Shown piece by piece: positions 35,405-42,844 of a stretch of 64,000 nucleotides of DNA. Source of the DNA: Lentzea kentuckyensis (GTDB taxonomy: Bacteria; Actinomycetota; Actinomycetes; Mycobacteriales; Pseudonocardiaceae); NCBI RefSeq assembly GCF_002150765.1, contig NZ_MUYM01000072.1, forward strand, positions 86,617-150,616. Reading direction: 5' to 3'. Under the pieces are notes generated by a model that saw only the letters and a program-made list of their open reading frames with translations, was not told the origin of the DNA and did no database searches. A program made the position numbers and the translations under genes. Numbering within the stretch: the first letter of the stretch is position 1; the number at the start of each line of letters is the position of its first letter.

Positions 35405-36826
35405 TTACCAGCCCAGGTTCAGGCCGGCGATGACGTTGCCGAGCATCCCGGAGATCAGCCGGTGGTCGTGCGCGGAGAAGTGCCAGTCGCACCCGAGACG
35501 GTCCAGCGCCGGGTCGGCGTAGTTCCAGTAGCGCACGCGGCTGTCGCCCTGGCCGTTGCGGTCCTGCACGACCTGCCGGACGGCGTCGGCGAACGCCCCC
35601 GAGGCTTCCGGCACGCTCGCGAGGATCGTCGTGCCGGAGCCGTAACGGGTCCTCAGCTTGCCCAGGAACTCCTGGTACGCGGACTTGTACGCCGCCACGA
35701 GGCTCTGCTGGTCCGGCCACTGCTCACCGGGGTTGAGCGCGGTGGAGAAGTCGTTGGTACCCAGGCCGACCACGATCAGCTGCGGCCGCCAGGTGCCGGG
35801 GTTCTGCCACACGTCGCCTTCGACGTTGAGCAACGCCCGGTCGTAGTAGGTGCGGTAGCTCGTGCCCGGCTGCCCACCGCCGTAGTTGCGGACCATGCCG
35901 CGCCCGGAGAACGCGTTGACCTGGTAGTCGGCGTTGAGAGCGCGGGCGGTGAGCGCGCCGAAGCTCAGGTCGGTGTTGGTGTTGCGGTCGACGCCGCCGT
36001 TCGCCGAGCAGTCGCGGGTCGTGGACAGGTTGCCGTAGCCCACCGTCAGCGAGTCGCCGATGAACTCGATCTGCCGGCTCCGCGCCGCGGGCCTGGCGAG
36101 GATCGCGCCGCCGGGCTCGGCGACGAACCCGCCGAACTCGGCCGACGACCAGGGGCTCTCGGTCCGTTTGACCAGCCGCACGGTGTGGTCCGCGTTGCTC
36201 AGGTTGTGCACCCAGTACGTGGTCCTGCCCGGTTTCGACACCGTCGCGGTGGTCGTGCCGTCGATCTGCACGTCGTACTCGTTGACCGCGTCGTCGAGCA
36301 CGATCCCGACGCCGGTGCCGCGGAACCGGCCCTCGAGGTAGACGCCGGGCCAGGAGAACTGGCCGGACTTCGTGACCCGGCCCGCGGTGTGCGCCTGAGC
36401 CAGGACGTCCGGAGCTGGCACAGCACCCGTGCAGGCCGTGCCGTTGAGCGCGAAGTCGGACGGCACGGGGGTCGTCGGGCCGTTCGCGACGAAGCCGAAG
36501 CCGGCGCTCCCACCGGTGGCGAGCGAGCCGTTGTAGCTCACGTTGTCGACGGTGACCTGCGCGCCGGACTGGCGGACCGTTCCGTTCCAGATCTGGCCGA
36601 CCGTCTGTCCGCCGCCGTACGACCAGCTCAACCGCCAGCTCGTGACCGCGTCGCCGAGGTTCGTGACGTTCAGGGAGGCGGTGAACCCGCCCTGCCACTC
36701 GCTGGTCACCTGGTAGTCGACCCGGCACCCCGCGGCGGCTTCCGCGCGCGGAGTGCCACCGATCGCGGCGAACGCCGTGAGCGCGGCGGCGAGGACGGCG
36801 ACCGCCGCCGATGTTGACCTGTGCAC
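35405..36826 (-). CDS. Secreted CBM2 - CE2-type acetyl esterase
   Basis: 473 residues: signal peptide (ending AEA), CBM2 (about 33-130), then the two-domain CE2 layout: a jelly-roll domain (about 145-260) and an SGNH hydrolase domain (about 265-473). IEFIGDSLTVGYGN holds the nucleophile Ser; the characteristic CE2 stretch SANGGVDRNTNTDLSFGAL follows; VVGLGTNDFS is block III; the His lies in CDWHFSAHDH. CE2 enzymes deacetylate xylan and mannan and may bind cellulose. The GTG at 36826 is 7 nt after GGAGG; the ORF extends to 37135 without a signal-like start. Confidence 0.88.
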   Translation of the reverse strand: MHRSTSAAVAVLAAALTAFAAIGGTPRAEAAAGCRVDYQVTSEWQGGFTASLNVTNLGDAVTSWRLSWSYGGGQTVGQIWNGTVRQSGAQVTVDNVSYNGSLATGGSAGFGFVANGPTTPVPSDFALNGTACTGAVPAPDVLAQAHTAGRVTKSGQFSWPGVYLEGRFRGTGVGIVLDDAVNEYDVQIDGTTTATVSKPGRTTYWVHNLSNADHTVRLVKRTESPWSSAEFGGFVAEPGGAILARPAARSRQIEFIGDSLTVGYGNLSTTRDCSANGGVDRNTNTDLSFGALTARALNADYQVNAFSGRGMVRNYGGGQPGTSYRTYYDRALLNVEGDVWQNPGTWRPQLIVVGLGTNDFSTALNPGEQWPDQQSLVAAYKSAYQEFLGKLRTRYGSGTTILASVPEASGAFADAVRQVVQDRNGQGDSRVRYWNYADPALDRLGCDWHFSAHDHRLISGMLGNVIAGLNLGW

Positions 36827-36887
36827 CGTGTTTCCTCCTCGGATGGCAGTGCCGGGAGCGGGAGGCAGCAAAACTGTCCACTGTAGA

Positions 36888-36905
36888 GGAAGAAGTGGTT
36901 CTTCC
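36888..36905. promoter_or_regulatory. Inverted repeat upstream of the CE2 gene
   Basis: GGAAGAA and TTCTTCC flank a 4-base gap, 62 bp upstream of the CE2 start. The symmetry suits a dimeric regulator. The 199-bp gap to the PHP gene otherwise holds TTCGACAC in reverse orientation (36975-36982) and nothing else I can name. Confidence 0.4.
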
Positions 36906-37025
36906 GCGAAAACGTTCTCAACGGGACCGTAGCGGTGCATCAGTTGCCGCACAAGACAATCCGGGCGGGGAACGGTGTCGAACGCAATCGATGACGTTCG
37001 ACGAGATCCGCCGTTCCCCTTCGGT

Positions 37026-38630
37026 TCAGCGTGGCACAGCGGCGAAGACCGGGTTCGAGTAGAACCAGAGGTCCTCCCACGGATCGGACTTGCCGACCAC
37101 GTCGATCGCGGGACCCGCCGGATCGACGGCGGCACCGTGGTAGCCGGGTGCTCCGCGCTTGCCGTCGGTACCCCGGACCCGCACGTAGAACGGCCCGTCG
37201 ACGGTGATCCGGTGGACCAGTTCGACCGTGCCGGTCCGCTGCCGGACGTCCCACGACCGCTCGACCTTCGTGTGCGGCGTGTGCATCGCCGACCGGTCGG
37301 CTGCGGGGCCGGTGACCGCGCCGACGATCAGGTCGACCCTGGCCGGCTTCGGCACCAGACCGGCGAAGTTCGGGCGGTCGGCCAGGTCGATCCTGACCAC
37401 CACCTCGACCACGTCACCGCGGCGTGCCCGCAGGGTGCCGCCCATCGCGACACCGCCCGCGCCGGAGCCGCGCCGGCGCAGCCGCACGTCCAGTCCGGCC
37501 ACGAGATCGCCGAGGCAGACCCACATCCGGCCGGCCCGCATCGCCCGCATCACCTCGCGGTACCCGCGCCGGGTGACGCCGACCCACGTCTTGTTGTAGG
37601 CGCCGGGAGGGAACGAGCTGTACTCGGTGATCGGGCGGCCCGCGTTGACCGGGTCGGGGAAGCGGCCGGTGTTGGTGAACGTGTGCCCTTCGCTGTCGTA
37701 CGGCACGTCGTCGTAGCCCTGCTGGTCCAGCCGGTCGACCGGGTTGCGCACCCAGTCCCCGCAGCCCTGGTGGCCGTCCGAGGTGGTGGTGATCCACCAC
37801 GGCTTGCCCTCGGCGAGCAGACTGTCCCAGAGACCACCGACCGTGGCGGTGGCCCAGTCGAACCCTCCCCAGGTGCGGTAGCTCTCGGCCGGATAGCCGG
37901 GGAAGGAGAACTTGCCGGGGGCGGAGTCGTACAACCCGCGGCCGCGCGCCATTCCCGGTGCGGGCAGGCCGGCCGCCTGGTGACCGGGCGCGCCTTCCAT
38001 GCCGATCACGATGCCCGGCGCGGTGTCCCGCCAGTTCCGCGTCTCCTGCGGCGAGTTGATGCCGAGCCGCGACGGGTGGTTGGGCAGCACCAGGGCGTCG
38101 TCGATCCGGCCCGTGGCCACGGCGTCCTTCAGGAACTTCAACGCCTGCAAGGCGATCGCCTCGTTGGCGGGGGTTCCGTCGCGCGTGCCGTTCACCCGCG
38201 CGTCGAACCTCGTGACGAACTCTTGCAGCAGGCTCGCCTCGTTGCGGCCGGGAGCGAGCATCAGCGTGGTGTGCTCGCCCGCCGGGATGTTCCACTCCAG
38301 GCCGGTGAACACGAGCAGGCCGGAACCACGGCGCGCGGCGGAGATGTCGGACACCAGCGCGGGAACGCTGTACGTCGCGAACGGAACGTTGCCGTGGTCG
38401 GTGATCGTCAGCCAGCTCAGGCCGTGCCGGGCCGCGCGCTCGGCCTGAGTGGCCACCGGGTACATGGCGTCGTTGCTGTATTGGCTGTGGATGTGGTGAT
38501 CGCCCGCGAGCCACAGGTAGCCCCCGCGTCGTTCCTCCTCCGCGCTCGCCGGTGCGCTGCCGAGCACGGCTCCGGCCGCGAGACCGGAGCCGATCAGGAA
38601 CCCGCGACGGTCGGTCCGGCCCATGATCAC
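37026..38630 (-). CDS. Tat-exported PHP-domain phosphoesterase
   Basis: 534 residues. TDRRGFLIGSG is a twin-arginine signal. The PHP fold begins at about residue 40 with DHHIHSQYSND, followed by LTITDHGNV, GLEWNI, PNHPSRLG and TTSDGHQG, the metal-binding His/Asp set of PHP phosphoesterases. A beta-rich C-terminal half (about 370-534) resembles the extra domain of secreted PHP proteins. The substrate is unknown; phosphodiesters or nucleotides are possible. Its GTG start overlaps the TGA of the upstream EEP gene, so the two are coupled. Two exported phosphoesterases within a glycosidase island suggest phosphate scavenging during plant-litter growth (inference). Confidence 0.84.
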   Translation of the reverse strand: MIMGRTDRRGFLIGSGLAAGAVLGSAPASAEEERRGGYLWLAGDHHIHSQYSNDAMYPVATQAERAARHGLSWLTITDHGNVPFATYSVPALVSDISAARRGSGLLVFTGLEWNIPAGEHTTLMLAPGRNEASLLQEFVTRFDARVNGTRDGTPANEAIALQALKFLKDAVATGRIDDALVLPNHPSRLGINSPQETRNWRDTAPGIVIGMEGAPGHQAAGLPAPGMARGRGLYDSAPGKFSFPGYPAESYRTWGGFDWATATVGGLWDSLLAEGKPWWITTTSDGHQGCGDWVRNPVDRLDQQGYDDVPYDSEGHTFTNTGRFPDPVNAGRPITEYSSFPPGAYNKTWVGVTRRGYREVMRAMRAGRMWVCLGDLVAGLDVRLRRRGSGAGGVAMGGTLRARRGDVVEVVVRIDLADRPNFAGLVPKPARVDLIVGAVTGPAADRSAMHTPHTKVERSWDVRQRTGTVELVHRITVDGPFYVRVRGTDGKRGAPGYHGAAVDPAGPAIDVVGKSDPWEDLWFYSNPVFAAVPR

Positions 38631-39958
38631 GGAATCCTCGTGTACACGACGCCGAGCGAGTCGACTTCGTCGCCGCTACGGCCGTGGAAGCCGGCGATCT
38701 GGAAGCCCGCCGGTGCCGTGTAGGTCACGGAATCGGACGTCTCGCTGCCACCGGACAGGGTGCGGCCCGTGTTCGTCGTGAACCGGGCGGAGAAGATCCT
38801 GGTGTGCCCGTCGCGCTGTCCGGAGTGGAGGGTCACGGACGTGAGGTACTCCCCTGGGGCGAGCGTGAGTTGCCGGGCCGTGCCGCCACCGCCGCCGTGG
38901 GTGTACGACGTGCCGTCAGCGAGCGTGAGGCCGACCTGGTCGACGCGTGAGCCCGCGCGGAGGCTCACTCCGGTCACTCGCTGCGCCAGAGGAACCGTGG
39001 CGACGTCGGTGAACGGCGAGCCGTGCGGTCCGCCGAACGCGTCGCTGAGCGACAGGGCGGGGTTGAGCGTCCACCGGAAGTCCGCCGCGATCGGGTAGTG
39101 GTCGGACAGCATCTTGTCGTCGGCGGTGCGGAACGCCGCGTTCTCGTTGGCGTACCGGGACAGGTTCAGCGTGACGTACCTGTTGCCGCGGAACAGGATC
39201 TTGTCGACGACCTCGCACGCGTCGCTGACGTTCTGCTCGTTGCAGACCAGCGCCGGGCTGCCGGCCGCGGGTGGCACGCCGCCCCTCTCTTCCTGAACCC
39301 ACGCGTCGGTGAGGCCGTTGGCGGAGACCAGCTCACGGATGTTGTCGCCGGTGCGGGTGTAGCGGGTGTTGGTGTCGCCCGCGACCACCACCGCGTTGCC
39401 GGCCGAGTTGGCGGTGATGAACCGGGACAGCTCGCTGATGTTGGCGCGCCGGGCGGCGAGGTCGGCCTCGTTGTCACCCGCGTTGGTGTGCACGTTGTAG
39501 AAGTCGATCAGCACACCCTCCGCGACCCGGATCCGCGACCAGGTGAATCCCTTGGGCGTCAGGCAGTCCGTGCCGTTGCACTTGTCCCACTTGTCGCGGG
39601 CAAGATCCGTGTACGCGTAGTTGGACAGTGTGTTGAGCCCGTCACCGAACGGGACGCCACCGCTGGTGGGCGTGCGGAACGGGTGCGTGTTGTTGGCGTA
39701 CAGCGACGCGTGATAGTTGAAGTCCTCCTGCACGTGCACGATGTCGTACGGCCTGATCCGCTGGCCGATGATCGGCGTGTTCGCCTTCGGATGGCCGCTG
39801 GACAGCCCTTCCGGCAGCCCGGCGACGTTGTAACTCATGATCGAGAACGTGCCGCTCGACGGCGGCACGGCCGCGGCGGGAGCCGTGGTCCCGGCCAGCA
39901 CACCAGCGGCCATTACACCGGCAGCAGCAACGACTTTGGTCGATCTGACCATTCTCAC
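38627..39958 (-). CDS. Secreted endonuclease/exonuclease/phosphatase-family protein with jacalin-like lectin domain
   Basis: 443 residues: signal peptide ending AAA, EEP domain (about 35-300) and a C-terminal beta-prism (about 305-443). FSIMSYNVAGLPEG, VHVQEDFNYH, VVVAGDTNTRY and LSDHYPIAAD are the metal and catalytic motifs of the DNase I/sphingomyelinase superfamily. SLRAGSRVDQVGLTLADG and a closing VDSLGVVY mark the jacalin-like lectin. It may be a secreted phosphodiesterase (sphingomyelinase-like or nuclease) held on carbohydrate by the lectin; the exact substrate is open. The GTG at 39958 is 7 nt after GGAG. It is the first gene of the pair. Confidence 0.84.
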   Translation of the reverse strand: MRMVRSTKVVAAAGVMAAGVLAGTTAPAAAVPPSSGTFSIMSYNVAGLPEGLSSGHPKANTPIIGQRIRPYDIVHVQEDFNYHASLYANNTHPFRTPTSGGVPFGDGLNTLSNYAYTDLARDKWDKCNGTDCLTPKGFTWSRIRVAEGVLIDFYNVHTNAGDNEADLAARRANISELSRFITANSAGNAVVVAGDTNTRYTRTGDNIRELVSANGLTDAWVQEERGGVPPAAGSPALVCNEQNVSDACEVVDKILFRGNRYVTLNLSRYANENAAFRTADDKMLSDHYPIAADFRWTLNPALSLSDAFGGPHGSPFTDVATVPLAQRVTGVSLRAGSRVDQVGLTLADGTSYTHGGGGGTARQLTLAPGEYLTSVTLHSGQRDGHTRIFSARFTTNTGRTLSGGSETSDSVTYTAPAGFQIAGFHGRSGDEVDSLGVVYTRIP

Positions 39959-40073
39959 CGCGCGACTCCAGACTCAAGTTCGAGCATGACGCCGCGACGC
40001 TAGAACAACACGAAGAACTTTCATATATCGTGGACATGACAACACCGTGTACACAACGCAACGACGAGGTTCC

Positions 40074-41516
40074 TCAACCGGCCGCGACGATCCGCCACTG
40101 CTGGTTCGTGCTGTTGCTGTCCGCCCACTGGCCGAGCGTGGCGGAGGCCGACGTGCGGCCCATGCCGTCCAGGTGCAGCCCGGTGGCGCGGTTCCTGATG
40201 CGCACGTCGTTGCCCCTGCTCTTGCCGGTCACCACCATCCACTGCTGGCTCGTGGCGGTGCTGCCCGCGCGCTGGCTCACCTCGGCGCCGTTGGACGAGC
40301 GGCCGGCGCCGTCGAGGTAGAGGCCGGTGACCGCGTTCTTGAACCGGACGTGGGAGCCCGCGTTCTCGACGATCCACCGCTGACTGGCGCTGGCGCCGCC
40401 GGTGCCCTGGCCCGCGGCGGAGTCGGTGGTGCGCCCGAGGCCGTCGACGTACCAGCCGGTGCCGATGTTGCGGATCTCGACGGTGGTGCTGCCGACCTCA
40501 CCAACGCCCCAGGCATAGCGCAACTGCTGCAGCCCCGACGCGTTCGTCAGCGACAGCGCGATGTTCTGACCGGTGCCGGTCTTGCTCGTCAGGCTGTACC
40601 AGTCGCCGTCGCGCAGGCCGGGCCAGTACACGCTGCCCATCCCGAGCTCACGCAGTTTCGCGCTGACACCACGGATGTAGTCGGCCATGTACGACCCGCT
40701 GGGAATGCTGTAGTCGATGGCGTCGAAGTACACGCCGTTCTTGGTGCCCGGTCCCATCGCACCGCCCCACTCGGTGGCGATCGTGCGACTCGCGTAGCCG
40801 CCGATGTAGCTCGCGATGTGGTTCCCCCACTCGGTTTCGCTCTCGTAGCCCGCGAAGAACGAGTAGTCGTGCACCGCGAGCAACGTGCCGTTCAGCCTGC
40901 TGTCGTTGCCGACGGCGGCGACGTTCTGGGCGAGACCGGCGCCGTCGAGGATCACCCTGCCGCGCGGCACAGTCGAGTACCTGCCGAGCCAGCCGTTGTA
41001 CATGTTGTTGAGGTCGGTGGTGCTGTAGCCGTGCGGCTCGTTGATGACCTCGAAGTAGGCGTTCGGGTTGCCGCCGTACTTCGCGACGACCTTGTCCCAC
41101 ATCTGGTTGAACGCGGCCGTGTTCGGCGGCCTGCCGCCGGTGTGCGCCCAGTACGCGAAGATCACGTTGCCCTTGGTGAGCGCGGTGTCGAGCGCGCCGG
41201 TGTAGGTGCCCCAGTAGTTCGCCACGGTCGGCTCGTTGATCGGGATCCGCACCGTGTTGGCGCCGGTGATCGAGTACAGCTGGCCGATCACCCGGTCCGC
41301 GACGACGGCCGCCGACGAGTAGGTGTCCGCGGCGCCGAGTCCGGACGGGTACAGCACGCCGTTGACGAAGTTGTCCCTCTGGTCGGCCCAGTTCACCCCG
41401 CGGAACTGGCTCGTGGAGGCCTGCGCCGGACTTGAAATGCTGGTCAGCAGGCCCGCGGCCAGCAGCAGCGAGGCCAGCAGCCGTAACGTGGTAAGCGCTT
41501 TCCATCGACGACTCAT
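40074..41516 (-). CDS. Secreted GH5 cellulase with ricin-type CBM13
   Basis: 480 residues: signal peptide ending AQA, GH5 barrel (about 37-330) and a three-part ricin trefoil (about 345-480) whose repeats read YLDGAGR/HLDGMGR, a different subtype from the other CBM13s here. FEVINEPHG gives the acid/base Glu and IATEWGGAMG the nucleophile. It probably cuts cellulose or mixed beta-glucan. The ATG at 41516 is 6 nt after GGAG; the ORF's GTG at 41528 overlaps that ribosome-binding site. A near-perfect LacI-type palindrome lies inside the first codons (41489-41504). Confidence 0.88.
   Translation of the reverse strand: MSRRWKALTTLRLLASLLLAAGLLTSISSPAQASTSQFRGVNWADQRDNFVNGVLYPSGLGAADTYSSAAVVADRVIGQLYSITGANTVRIPINEPTVANYWGTYTGALDTALTKGNVIFAYWAHTGGRPPNTAAFNQMWDKVVAKYGGNPNAYFEVINEPHGYSTTDLNNMYNGWLGRYSTVPRGRVILDGAGLAQNVAAVGNDSRLNGTLLAVHDYSFFAGYESETEWGNHIASYIGGYASRTIATEWGGAMGPGTKNGVYFDAIDYSIPSGSYMADYIRGVSAKLRELGMGSVYWPGLRDGDWYSLTSKTGTGQNIALSLTNASGLQQLRYAWGVGEVGSTTVEIRNIGTGWYVDGLGRTTDSAAGQGTGGASASQRWIVENAGSHVRFKNAVTGLYLDGAGRSSNGAEVSQRAGSTATSQQWMVVTGKSRGNDVRIRNRATGLHLDGMGRTSASATLGQWADSNSTNQQWRIVAAG
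41489..41504. promoter_or_regulatory. LacI-type operator inside the GH5 start region
   Basis: TGGTAAGCGCTTTCCA is a 16-bp palindrome with one mismatched pair, centred on AAGCGCTT, the core of many LacI/CcpA-type operators. It lies at codons 5 to 10 of the GH5 gene, where binding would block elongation. Confidence 0.6.
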
Positions 41517-41670
41517 CGTCAGCTCCACTACAGTGTGTCACTCATCGCGACCGGTCGAGTGCGGGCTGTGCCCGGCGGGTTCATCAGAGCAGTCAGCTGA
41601 AGAGGGCGTCAAGAAGATGAGCATGCTTATCCGTCGCCAGAGCCGGCCACTTGATCAGTCCTCTGACCAC

Positions 41671-41730
41671 GTTCGACACGTCGTTCGATGGCTTGCGCTG
41701 CTCGTTCGACGCGCATGTATTCTGGTTCGA
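41671..41730. promoter_or_regulatory. Four GTTCGA repeats before the GntR gene
   Basis: GTTCGA occurs at 41671, 41683, 41703 and 41725, three of the four followed by C, within the 250-bp region between the divergent GH5 and GntR genes. Spacing of about one to two helical turns suits a repeated regulator site. A TATTCT -10-like hexamer (41718-41723) lies among them, without a clear -35. Confidence 0.45.
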
Positions 41731-41767
41731 CGAGCGACAAAGTCGTACTCATGAAGGAGCCGTCTCG

Positions 41768-42508
41768 GTGGATGCCGAAGCCGTGCACGTGTCACCCGCC
41801 CCCTACCGGCCGGGCTACGAGCGGGTGGCCGAGCGGATCCTGCAGCTCATCGCGGAGCTCGAACTGCGTCCCGGCGACCGCATGCCGACCGAGAACGAGC
41901 TGGCCGGGCGGATGGGGACCAGCCGCACCGTGGTGCGGGAGGCCGTGAAGATCCTCTCGGCACTCGGCCGGGTGCGCGCGCACAAGGGGCGCGGGCTCTA
42001 CGTGGCCGACGACGAGGGCATGCTCGGTTCGCCCAGGTGGGGCGGCTTCTTCCTGCCCACCGACCTCGACCACGTCTACATGCTCTTCGAGTTCCGCCGG
42101 GTCCAGGAGACCGCGGCCGCGCGGCACGCCGCGACCCGCGCCACCCCGGCTGAGCTGCGCGCCATCGAGGTCGCCGCCGAGCTGTGCCGGGAAGGCCACA
42201 CCACCGGCCAGGCAGCCCTGTTCGACCGCGGCGACGACGAGTTCCACCTGGCCGTCGCGGCCGCCTCGCACAACCAGTTCCTCGTCGCGGCGGTGCGCGA
42301 AGCCCGCCGCCTGCAGCGCCAGTCCAACATCATCGGACTGCAGGGCGCGGTCGGCAGCCACACCGCGGAGGCGGTGGCGGAACACGCCGCGATCTACCAG
42401 GCGATCCGCGACGGCGACGAGGAGTCAGCCGCCGCGGCCGCCGCCGCACACGTGGACCGGACCCTCGACGACTACCGCAGGGAGATCCAGCGCCGCGTCT
42501 TCGGCTGA
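41768..42508 (+). CDS. GntR/FadR-family transcriptional regulator
   Basis: 246 residues: winged helix (about 15-85; RPGDRMPTENELAGRMGTSRTVVREAVKIL) and FCD effector domain (about 100-235; LFEFRRVQETAAARHAA, DDEFHLAVAAASHN, and a helix near VAEHAAIYQAI with metal-type His residues). The GTG at 41768 lies 8 nt after AAGGAG; the ORF extends to 41651 through the GTTCGA repeats. It is divergent from the GH5 gene and 336 bp upstream of the GH10-GH62 gene, so one or both are likely targets. It is only distantly like the GntR at 14225. Confidence 0.87.
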   Translation: MDAEAVHVSPAPYRPGYERVAERILQLIAELELRPGDRMPTENELAGRMGTSRTVVREAVKILSALGRVRAHKGRGLYVADDEGMLGSPRWGGFFLPTDLDHVYMLFEFRRVQETAAARHAATRATPAELRAIEVAAELCREGHTTGQAALFDRGDDEFHLAVAAASHNQFLVAAVREARRLQRQSNIIGLQGAVGSHTAEAVAEHAAIYQAIRDGDEESAAAAAAAHVDRTLDDYRREIQRRVFG

Positions 42509-42603
42509 CCTGGACCCGTCTTCCGGATGTGTGCTACAACCTTTCCGGTGTTTGGTGTGATGTATCGCACTGAACCGATGCTGAAGCATCGAGGGAGGGA
42601 CGC

Positions 42604-42639
42604 ATGTCCACCACCGAACGCATGCTCCTGACACCGTGA
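42604..42639 (+). CDS. Possible 11-residue leader peptide upstream of the GH10-GH62 gene
   Basis: An ATG at 42604, preceded by GGGAGGGACGC, reads MSTTERMLLTP then TGA. The ribosome-binding site is better than that of many real genes nearby. A small hairpin (CGATGC-TGAA-GCATCG, 42576-42591) comes just before it and a large one (42640-42693) starts right at its stop. This resembles a translated leader or attenuator controlling the xylanase gene 205 bp downstream. I do not recognise the peptide; chance cannot be excluded. Confidence 0.35.
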   Translation: MSTTERMLLTP

Positions 42640-42693
42640 GCGCGCCTCTGCCGGCCGCTCCCGGTGCCCGCCCGCTGTGGCCGGCCAGCGCGC
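42640..42693 (+). promoter_or_regulatory. Leader hairpin before the GH10-GH62 gene
   Basis: GCGCGC (42640-42645) pairs with GCGCGC (42688-42693), and CCGGCC (42651-42656) with GGCCGG (42679-42684), giving a two-part stem immediately after the small leader ORF. It could terminate or attenuate transcription. The rest of the 336-bp gap (42509-42844) shows no other gene. Confidence 0.4.
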
Positions 42694-42844
42694 CGCGCCC
42701 TCGCGGGCGAAGACTCTGACTATCCACTGAGGACAGACCGGGTGCCGGACCGCCGCCGGCACACCGGGCGTACACGCACGGCCGGCGTGCCTCAACGCCG
42801 GTGAACTCGGATGACCCCACCTCACTGACGGAACGAGGGTTGCG

